From: Thermoplasmata archaeon
GTDB lineage: Archaea > Thermoplasmatota > Thermoplasmata > Lutacidiplasmatales > UBA184
Assembly (NCBI GenBank): GCA_030037695.1
Contig: JASHQF010000015.1
Coordinates: forward strand, 1-8,737
DNA: 8,737 bases
Direction of reading: 5' to 3'
Each line of letters opens with the position of its first letter. Position 1 is the first letter of the stretch. Made by a program: the position numbers and the translations under genes. A model generated the notes under the pieces. It was not told the origin of the DNA. It made no database searches and saw nothing but the letters and a program-made list of their open reading frames with translations. Below are positions 1 to 4,821 of the stretch, piece after piece.

Positions 1-9
1 GGAACGAGA

Positions 10-762
10 ATGGGAAGCGTGGGAGCGAAGGAGGTCCCGGTCCTGCTGACGCCCGACGGGCGTCGGATCGACGGACGACGGCTGGACGAGCTGCGGACGA
101 TCCAGATCCGGGCGGGGCCGCTGAAGCAGGCCGACGGCTCGGCGTTCGTGGAGTGGGGAGCGAACAAGGTGATGGCGGCGGTCTACGGGCCGCGCGAGGT
201 CCATCCCCGCCACCTGCAGCAGAACCACAAGGCGGTCATCCAGTGCCGCTACAACATGGCGGCGTTCTCGGTCGACGAGCGCAAGCGACCGGGTCTCGAC
301 CGCCGCAGCCAGGAGATCTCCAAGGTGATCGGCGAGGCGTTCGACTCGGTCGTGTTCGCCGAGGAGTTCCCGCGCACGAGCATCGACGTCTACATCGAGG
401 TCCTCCAGGCGAACGCCGGGACCCGCTGCGCCGGGCTCGTGGCCGCGTCCGTCGCGCTCGCGGACGCGGGGATCCCGATGGTCGATCTCCTCCCTGCGGT
501 CGCGGTGGGGAAGGTCGGCGGCGAGATCGTCCTCGACCTGAAGAAGGAGGAGGACAACTTCGGCGAAGCGGATCTTCCGATGGCGCTCGTGCCCCAGTCC
601 GGGCGGCTCGTGCTCCTCCAGATGGAAGGGCACATGACCGAGGAGGAGCTCGGCCGGGCGCTCGATCTCGGCGTCCAGGGGTGCCGCGCGATCTACGAGA
701 AGATGAAGGCGGCGCTGCGGGAGCGCTACACGCTCACTCCGCTCGCGGGAGCGGCCCGATGA
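10..762 (+). CDS. rrp41: Exosome catalytic core subunit Rrp41
   Basis: This is the RNase PH-fold subunit that carries the phosphorolytic active site of the archaeal exosome, the hexameric Rrp41-Rrp42 ring that degrades RNA 3' to 5' and can add tails. The 250-residue protein is of normal family length. Visible signatures are YGPREVHPRH (59-68), the RNA-binding pair R98-R99, FPRTSIDVYIEVLQANAGTR (120-139), which ends in the phosphate-binding GTR (137-139), and EEDNFGEADLP (180-190). D182 and D188 in the last motif have the spacing of the metal-binding aspartates of the PNPase/RNase PH family. The ATG at 10 gives the usual short N-terminus before PDGRRIDGRR, but no upstream stop or clear Shine-Dalgarno lies within the nine bases available, so the start is not fully settled. 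The gene overlaps rrp42 by ATGA. In related archaea rrp4 lies just upstream, outside this window. Confidence 0.97.
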   Translation: MGSVGAKEVPVLLTPDGRRIDGRRLDELRTIQIRAGPLKQADGSAFVEWGANKVMAAVYGPREVHPRHLQQNHKAVIQCRYNMAAFSVDERKRPGLDRRSQEISKVIGEAFDSVVFAEEFPRTSIDVYIEVLQANAGTRCAGLVAASVALADAGIPMVDLLPAVAVGKVGGEIVLDLKKEEDNFGEADLPMALVPQSGRLVLLQMEGHMTEEELGRALDLGVQGCRAIYEKMKAALRERYTLTPLAGAAR

Positions 763-1547
763 GCGAGGAGGTCGCCGCGGAGATCCGCACGACCCACATC
801 CTCGATCTCGCGGCCGGAGGGAAGCGGCTGGACGGCCGCGGGCCGGACGAGTATCGCCCGACGACGATCGAGCCCGGCTTCGTGGTCACCGCGGACGGCA
901 GCGCGCTCGTCCGACTCGGCGCGACCACCGTCCTCGCCGGGATCAAGCTCGAGCCGGGGAAGCCGTTCCCCGACACCCCGAACGCGGGGGTCCTCACCAC
1001 GAACGCCGAGCTGACGCCGCTCTCGAGCCCGATGTTCGAGCCCGGCCCCCCCCAGCCGGGCGCGATCGAGGTCTCGCGGGTCGTCGACCGCGCGATCCGC
1101 GCGGCAGAGACGATCGACCTCGCCCGCCTGTGCGTGACGCCCGGGGAGAAGACCTGGGTCTGCTACGTCGACCTGCACGTCCTCGACCACGGGGGCAACC
1201 TGATCGACGCCGCCCTGCTCGCGGGCGTCGCGGCGCTCGCCCACGCGACCGTCCCGGCGAAGCGGTTCGCGGTCGCGGAGGCGGATTACCCGCTCGCGGT
1301 CGAGCACCTCCCGATCGAATGCACGTTCGTGCGTCTCGGCGACGCGATCGTCGTCGATCCGACGATCGACGAGGAGGCGGCCGCCCAGGGCCGGCTCACC
1401 GTCGCGACGGACGAGACCGGACGCGTCGTCGCGATGCAGAAGGGCCTCGTGGGAGCGTTCTCGCCGGACGACGTGAAGGCGACGGTCCGGCGCGCGTTCC
1501 AGCACGGCGATCGGCTTCGCCAGCAGGTCCGGGGCGGTGGGGCATGA
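759..1547 (+). CDS. rrp42: Exosome ring subunit Rrp42 (non-catalytic)
   Basis: This is the structural RNase PH-like partner of Rrp41 in the exosome ring. In the family it lacks catalytic residues of its own but shapes the RNA channel and is needed for Rrp41 activity. The 262-residue protein shows KRLDGRGPDEYRP (22-34), then FEPGPP (93-98) and the GEKTWVCYVDLHVLDHGGNLIDA segment, all typical of archaeal Rrp42. The EEDNxGEAD-type metal site seen in Rrp41 is absent. The start ATG overlaps the rrp41 stop (ATGA), with GGGAG at 747-751 as Shine-Dalgarno seven bases upstream. The reading frame is open much further upstream, to about 153, but that part is the antisense-like shadow of rrp41 and has no family similarity. 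A run of eight C lies at 1046-1053 inside the FEPGPP codons. The frame is intact on both sides of it. Confidence 0.97.
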   Translation: MSEEVAAEIRTTHILDLAAGGKRLDGRGPDEYRPTTIEPGFVVTADGSALVRLGATTVLAGIKLEPGKPFPDTPNAGVLTTNAELTPLSSPMFEPGPPQPGAIEVSRVVDRAIRAAETIDLARLCVTPGEKTWVCYVDLHVLDHGGNLIDAALLAGVAALAHATVPAKRFAVAEADYPLAVEHLPIECTFVRLGDAIVVDPTIDEEAAAQGRLTVATDETGRVVAMQKGLVGAFSPDDVKATVRRAFQHGDRLRQQVRGGGA

Positions 1548-1825
1548 ACCGGCGCACGAAGAAGGTCGGGCCGACCGGCTGGATGGGACCCCGCTACGGG
1601 ATCCGGATCCGCCGTCGCGTGCTCGAGATCGACCGGGCCCGGAAGGCGCCGGCCGCCTGCCCGCGGTGCGCGACGGTCACCGTCCGCCGGGTCGCGAGCG
1701 GGGTGTTCGTCTGCCGCCGCTGCGGGACGAAGTTCGCCTCCAACGCCTACGTCTTCGCCCCCGCCCCGCCGATCACCCGGACCGAGGCTGCCGAGCCGGA
1801 CGCCCCGGCCCGGAAGGCGGCGTAG
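1544..1825 (+). CDS. rpl37Ae: Large-subunit ribosomal protein eL43 (L37Ae)
   Basis: This is a zinc-ribbon protein of the archaeal and eukaryotic large ribosomal subunit. The 93-residue product opens with the typical basic segment TKKVGPTGWMGPRYGIRIRR (5-24). It carries a zinc ribbon C39-P-R-C42 and C57-R-R-C60 with 14 residues between the pairs, followed by GTKFASNAY. A tail of about 20 residues rich in Ala and Pro follows; it is somewhat longer than I would expect and shows no motif. The ATG overlaps the rrp42 stop (ATGA), and GGTGGGG at 1536-1542 can act as Shine-Dalgarno. This arrangement implies translational coupling. Placement directly after rrp42 is the usual archaeal exosome-operon order. 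Confidence 0.95.
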   Translation: MNRRTKKVGPTGWMGPRYGIRIRRRVLEIDRARKAPAACPRCATVTVRRVASGVFVCRRCGTKFASNAYVFAPAPPITRTEAAEPDAPARKAA

Positions 1826-1837
1826 GCGCGGGCAATC

Positions 1838-1844
1838 GTTAAGG
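1838..1844 (+). promoter_or_regulatory. Putative TATA-like box for rpoP
   Basis: The bases GTTAAGG stand out in a GC-rich 44-base gap. TTAAG (1839-1843) begins 31 bases before the rpoP ATG, the position expected for box A of an archaeal promoter that starts transcription at or close to the start codon. No Shine-Dalgarno is seen before rpoP, which fits a leaderless mRNA. The same arrangement recurs before radB and the alkyltransferase gene. The assignment rests on position and base composition only. Confidence 0.45.
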
Positions 1845-1869
1845 TCGGGACGAGGGTCGCGGCGGGCCG

Positions 1870-2004
1870 ATGTTCCGGTGCATCCGCTGCGGCGAGGCGC
1901 TCCCGTCCGACGCCAATCTCTTCGGCGTCCGGTGCGACAACTGCGGGGGCAAGATCTTCACCAAGGAGCACCCGAACGTCAAGAAGGTCCTGAAGGCCCG
2001 GTAG
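1870..2004 (+). CDS. rpoP: DNA-directed RNA polymerase subunit Rpo12 (RpoP)
   Basis: This is the small zinc-binding RNA polymerase subunit that corresponds to eukaryotic Rpb12 and helps hold the Rpo3-Rpo10-Rpo11 assembly platform. The product is only 44 residues: MFRCIRCGEALPS at the start, then GVRCDNCGGKIF and a basic C-terminus ending VKKVLKAR. C4, C7, C22 and C25 form the zinc site. The closing basic segment matches the family pattern, where the tail ends in a similar K-A-R. The ATG at 1870 puts the first cysteine at position 4, as in relatives. The gene follows rpl37Ae, its usual archaeal neighbour, after a 44-base gap that contains a TATA-like element. It is short enough to be lost by gene callers with a length cut-off. 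Confidence 0.93.
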   Translation: MFRCIRCGEALPSDANLFGVRCDNCGGKIFTKEHPNVKKVLKAR

Positions 2005-2007
2005 GCC

Positions 2008-2049
2008 CTCCCCCGGACGGCAGGCCCTTACGGGGGAGAACGCTCCCCC
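2008..2049 (+). promoter_or_regulatory. Three-part self-complementary element before RNase J gene
   Basis: CTCCCCC (2008-2014), GGGGGAG (2032-2038) and CTCCCCC (2043-2049) lie in the 49 bases between rpoP and the RNase J start. The central arm is perfectly complementary to both flanking arms, so RNA reading through from rpoP could form either a 7-base-pair stem with a 17-base loop or a 7-base-pair stem with the tetraloop AACG, but not both. The second stem ends four bases before the GTG start and would hide the only Shine-Dalgarno-like bases (GGGGAG). A weak TATA-like CCTTAC (2026-2031) lies within the element, 26 to 28 bases before the GTG. A regulatory role is inferred. Chance pairing in GC-rich DNA is possible. 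Confidence 0.4.
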
Positions 2050-2053
2050 CGGC

Positions 2054-3415
2054 GTGCCCGAACCCACGGTGCAGTTCCTGGGCGGGGTCCGGGAGATCGG
2101 CGGGAACAAGATCCTCATCGAGGACGGGCCCGATCGGATCCTCTTCGACTTCGGCCCCTCGTTCTCGCCGAGGTACGAGCAGTACTTCGTCGAATTCCTG
2201 AAACCGAGGTCGACGAGCCCCGTCCAGGACCTCCTCGAGTTCGACCTCCTCCCGCGGATCTCGGGGCTCTACGGGAAGGAGGTCCTCGCCGGCGCCGACC
2301 TTCCGTGGGTCCCGCCCGAGATCCACGGGCTCTTCGTGAGCCACGCGCACGCCGACCACGCGGGGTACCTCGGGCTCGTCGACCCGGCGATCCCCGTCTA
2401 CGTCGGCGCCGGGACGAAGGACCTGCTCGAGACGATCCAGCGGTCGAGCCCGACGATCCGCTACGGCGAGCACGCCTGGCGCTCGGTCCCCGACCGCCAG
2501 CCGGTCCGGGTCGGGAACCTCGAGGTCGTGCCGTTCCCGGTCGACCACTCCGTGCCGTTCGCCTACGGCTACCTCGTGCGGACGTCGGCCGGCACGCTCG
2601 TCTACACCGGGGATTTCCGCCACCATGGCCCCCGGGCCCCGGCGACGCGGGCGTTCCTCGCCGCGGCGGCGCAGGAGGAGCCGATCGGCCTGATCATCGA
2701 GGGGACCCGGGCCGGGCCCGACCCGCGCCGGGACCTCTCGGAGGAGGGCGTGCGCACAGGGGTCGATCGGATCCTCGAGCACCACCGCGACCTCGCCCTC
2801 GCCTGCACCTACCCCCGGGACCTCGACCGGCTCCGGACGCTCGCCGGCGCCGCGGGCGCCGCCGGCCGCTCGCTGGTCGTCTCCACGCGGACGGCCGCCC
2901 TCCTCGCGGCGATCGGCGCGAAGTACCCAGAGCTCGCGCTGCCCGCCGTCGGCGCCACGGGCGGGGCCCTCGTCTACGCGCGCAAGAAGCGCCGCTTCTA
3001 CACCTGGGAGGAGCCGTTCCTCGCGGGGGCGCTCTCCGCCGAGGAGGTCCGGGAGCGGGGGCGGGAGTACCTCCTCGCCCTCGACCTCCTCCACTTCCCG
3101 GAGCTGATCGACCTCCGGCCCCCCCAGGGTAGCCCGTTCATCCACTCGATGAGCGAGCCGTTCAGCGAGGACGATGTCGACGACAAGGTCCTCCACAACT
3201 GGCTCGATCATTTCGGCCTCGGCTTCCACCAGATGCACGCGAGCGGCCACGCTTCGGGCGCCGAGCTCGGGACGATCGTGCGCGAGCTCGCCCCGCGCAC
3301 CGTCTATCCCGTCCACACGGAGCACCCGGAGGCGTTCGCGAGCTTCGGGGCGAACGTGACGGAGCCGGAGCTCGGCGTGCGCTACCCCCTCGCCCGCGGC
3401 CCCCGCGCCGGTTAG
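2054..3415 (+). CDS. Beta-CASP metallo-beta-lactamase ribonuclease, RNase J type
   Basis: This is a zinc-dependent nuclease of the metallo-beta-lactamase superfamily with a beta-CASP insert. Archaeal RNase J proteins act as 5'-to-3' exoribonucleases in the cytoplasm. The 453-residue length fits archaeal RNase J. Visible are the metal motif H97-A-H99-A-D101-H102, H165 in PVDHS, D187 in YTGDFRHHG, E216 in EGTRA (candidate motif A), H399 in HASGHASG (motif B) and H421 in YPVHTEHPE (motif C). The inserted domain spans roughly 210 to 375, after which the chain returns to the lactamase fold. The start is GTG at 2054, which places the beta-strand VQFLGGVREIGGN at the N-terminus as in relatives. No upstream in-frame ATG fits. 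It follows rpoP by 49 bases and precedes radB by 29. A related beta-CASP hydrolase with another RNA target cannot be excluded. Confidence 0.88.
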   Translation: MPEPTVQFLGGVREIGGNKILIEDGPDRILFDFGPSFSPRYEQYFVEFLKPRSTSPVQDLLEFDLLPRISGLYGKEVLAGADLPWVPPEIHGLFVSHAHADHAGYLGLVDPAIPVYVGAGTKDLLETIQRSSPTIRYGEHAWRSVPDRQPVRVGNLEVVPFPVDHSVPFAYGYLVRTSAGTLVYTGDFRHHGPRAPATRAFLAAAAQEEPIGLIIEGTRAGPDPRRDLSEEGVRTGVDRILEHHRDLALACTYPRDLDRLRTLAGAAGAAGRSLVVSTRTAALLAAIGAKYPELALPAVGATGGALVYARKKRRFYTWEEPFLAGALSAEEVRERGREYLLALDLLHFPELIDLRPPQGSPFIHSMSEPFSEDDVDDKVLHNWLDHFGLGFHQMHASGHASGAELGTIVRELAPRTVYPVHTEHPEAFASFGANVTEPELGVRYPLARGPRAG

Positions 3416-3421
3416 ATTAAG
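3416..3421 (+). promoter_or_regulatory. Putative TATA-like box for radB
   Basis: ATTAAG begins directly after the RNase J stop codon. TTAAG (3417-3421) starts 28 bases before the radB ATG. The 23 bases between it and the ATG are G/C-rich and hold no Shine-Dalgarno. The spacing fits leaderless transcription of radB from its own promoter, in addition to any read-through from the upstream genes. Confidence 0.5.
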
Positions 3422-3444
3422 CGGGCCCTTCCCCTCGCCGGGCG

Positions 3445-4137
3445 ATGTCGGGCGACGCACGGGTCCCGACGGGCGTTGCGTCGATCGATCGCCTGCTCGG
3501 GGGGGGCCTCGAGACCGACGGGGTGACCGAGCTGTACGGCGAAGGCGGGAGCGGGAAGACGCTCCTCTGTCTCGAGGTGGCGGCCCGCGTCGCCCGCGAG
3601 GGGGCGTGGGTCCTCTACATCGATACGGAGGGGGTGAGCCTGGAGCGCCTCACGTCGATCGGGGGCCTGCCGCCCGAGACCGTCCTGCCGCGGTTCCTGC
3701 TTTCGGCGCCGAAGAGCCTCGAGGAGCAGACGCGGGCCGTCGCGACCGCCTGCGCCCTGGCGCGCGGGGGGAGCCGCCCGGTCGGCCTCCTCGTGGTCGA
3801 TTCGCTGACGTACTTCTACCGCCTCTCGCTCGCCGAGCCCGAGGAGGACGATGCCCGGCTCGCCCTCTCCCTCGAGGTGGCGGACCTGGTCGCGGTCTCC
3901 CGCTCCGTAGGGATCCCGGTCCTCCTGACCAACCAGGTCTGGAGGAACCTGCGCACCGGCGGCCTCGAAGCGCTGGGCGGATCGTTCCTCAACCACGCGG
4001 CGAAGTCGATCCTCCGGCTGGAGCGCCTGCCGGGCGCGCGGCGTCGGGTCGTCCTCGAAAAGCACCGCTCGCGGCCCGAGGGCTCGGCCGAGTTCCGGAT
4101 CACGTCGACCGGCCTCGTGGACGGCGGTCCGGATTGA
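3445..4137 (+). CDS. radB: DNA repair and recombination protein RadB
   Basis: RadB is a RadA/RecA-family paralogue found in Euryarchaeota. It binds DNA and assists RadA in homologous recombination. The 230-residue length matches RadB, and the N-terminal helix-hairpin-helix domain of RadA is absent. The ATPase core shows VPTGVASIDRLLGGGLETD (7-25), Walker A GEGGSGKT (32-39), YIDTEG (58-63), Walker B LLVVDS (115-120, D119) and the sensor-like LLTNQVW (160-166). The C-terminal strand segment RRVVLEKHRSRPEG is typical of RadA and RadB. The ATG at 3445 is the only start that keeps the standard PTG-x3-D-x-L opening without an unexplained extension. It has no Shine-Dalgarno but has a TATA-like element 28 bases upstream. 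The alkyltransferase gene follows on the same strand, making a two-gene DNA repair pair. Confidence 0.93.
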   Translation: MSGDARVPTGVASIDRLLGGGLETDGVTELYGEGGSGKTLLCLEVAARVAREGAWVLYIDTEGVSLERLTSIGGLPPETVLPRFLLSAPKSLEEQTRAVATACALARGGSRPVGLLVVDSLTYFYRLSLAEPEEDDARLALSLEVADLVAVSRSVGIPVLLTNQVWRNLRTGGLEALGGSFLNHAAKSILRLERLPGARRRVVLEKHRSRPEGSAEFRITSTGLVDGGPD

Positions 4138-4143
4138 AACGGA

Positions 4144-4149
4144 GATAAG
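4144..4149 (+). promoter_or_regulatory. Putative TATA-like box for the alkyltransferase gene
   Basis: GATAAG lies in the 35-base gap after radB. ATAAG (4145-4149) starts 28 bases before the ATG at 4173, the same distance as at radB. No Shine-Dalgarno is seen in the bases just before the ATG. The element is weaker than a textbook archaeal TATA box, so the call depends mainly on the repeated spacing. Confidence 0.42.
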
Positions 4150-4172
4150 CTCGGGAGCGTCCCGCTGGTACG

Positions 4173-4760
4173 ATGACCGATCGCCTGGAGGTCGCGGACG
4201 TCCCTACCCAGATCGGCTCGTTTCGCATCGCCTACCAGGGATCGACGGTGCATGTCGTCGATCTCCTCGAACCCGGCCGGCGCCAGACGGGCGCCCCGGG
4301 CGGGGCCACCCGCCGCCGCCCTCCGTTCCCCGAAGGGAGCCCTCCCCGGCAGCTCGGCGAGTACTTCCGGGGACACCGCAAGGGGTTCGAGCTCACGGTC
4401 GCCCCCGAGACCGGCTCGACGTTCGATCGGACCGTCTGGGAACGACTGTGCGAGGTCGCCGCGGGGCAGACCGTGACGTACGGCGAGCTCGCGCGGCGCG
4501 CGGGGTTCGAGGGTTCGGCCCGCGCGGTCGGAGGGGCGATGGCCCGCAACCCGATCCCGATCGTCATTCCGTGCCACCGGGTGGTCGGGGAGGGCGGCTC
4601 GCTCCAGGGGTACGGCATGGGGCTCTGGCGCAAGCGCTGGCTCCTCAGCCTCGAGGGGGTCTGGCCGTTGCGCTCGCGCTCGGCCGAGGGGCCGCGGCCG
4701 GGGGGCCAGACGACGCTCGACGGGGCGCGGTTCGCGGCCTCGCGGACCGGACGCGCCTAA
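4173..4760 (+). CDS. ogt: O6-alkylguanine-DNA alkyltransferase (methylated-DNA--protein-cysteine methyltransferase)
   Basis: This suicide repair protein transfers the alkyl group from O6-alkylguanine in DNA to its own cysteine. The active-site motif is P133-C134-H135-R136-V137, preceded by the winged-helix part with the arginine finger R117 in GSARAVG and the asparagine hinge N126 in ARNPIPIVI. After it comes GYGMGLWRKRWLL, the usual substrate-pocket segment. The cysteine is present, so this is an active-type enzyme and not an alkyltransferase-like protein, where tryptophan replaces it. The 195-residue length includes an Arg/Pro/Gly-rich loop near 35 to 60 and about 33 residues after the conserved core that have no visible motif. 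The start ATG has a TATA-like element 28 bases upstream. The gene ends convergently with the EF-2 gene. The symbol ogt is used for the family; specificity for particular alkyl groups is not visible. Confidence 0.93.
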   Translation: MTDRLEVADVPTQIGSFRIAYQGSTVHVVDLLEPGRRQTGAPGGATRRRPPFPEGSPPRQLGEYFRGHRKGFELTVAPETGSTFDRTVWERLCEVAAGQTVTYGELARRAGFEGSARAVGGAMARNPIPIVIPCHRVVGEGGSLQGYGMGLWRKRWLLSLEGVWPLRSRSAEGPRPGGQTTLDGARFAASRTGRA

Positions 4761-4761
4761 C

Positions 4762-4780
4762 CTACTACAGCTTGTAGTAG
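4762..4780. repeat. Perfect inverted repeat in convergent gap
   Basis: The arms CTACTACA (4762-4769) and TGTAGTAG (4773-4780) are perfect reverse complements separated by the three bases GCT. The element begins two bases after the alkyltransferase stop and lies in the 61-base gap where two transcription units meet. It is clearly richer in A and T than its surroundings. GTAGTAGCT at 4774-4782 recurs exactly at 4831-4839, inside the last codons of the EF-2 gene. It could be a transcription stop or processing signal for both strands, or a protein-binding site. It is not followed by a T run on either strand. Confidence 0.6.
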
Positions 4781-4795
4781 CTAATCCGGGACCGG

Positions 4796-4817
4796 CGCGG
4801 CAGCGAGCGCCGCCGCG
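4796..4817. other. Weak GC-rich hairpin after the EF-2 gene
   Basis: CGCGGC (4796-4801) and GCCGCG (4812-4817) can pair across a 10-base loop, just beyond the EF-2 stop on the minus strand. There is no T run. Short GC stems are common by chance in DNA of this composition, so it is recorded only as a possible part of the mRNA 3' end. Confidence 0.2.
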
Positions 4818-4821
4818 AGCG

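Noticed and set aside
153..758. An upstream in-frame extension of rrp42 over rrp41.
   Set aside because: This part is an Arg/Gly/Pro-rich shadow of rrp41, with no similarity to exosome proteins. The ATG at 759 has a Shine-Dalgarno and the right family N-terminus.
1979..3460. A 493-codon minus-strand open frame antisense to the RNase J gene.
   Set aside because: The composition is typical of a GC shadow, no motif is visible, and the plus-strand frame has all the metal and beta-CASP motifs.
4796..4817. The GC hairpin after EF-2 as a bacterial-type intrinsic terminator.
   Set aside because: There is no T run after the stem on the minus strand, and archaeal termination does not depend on such hairpins. 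It is kept only as a low-confidence structural note.
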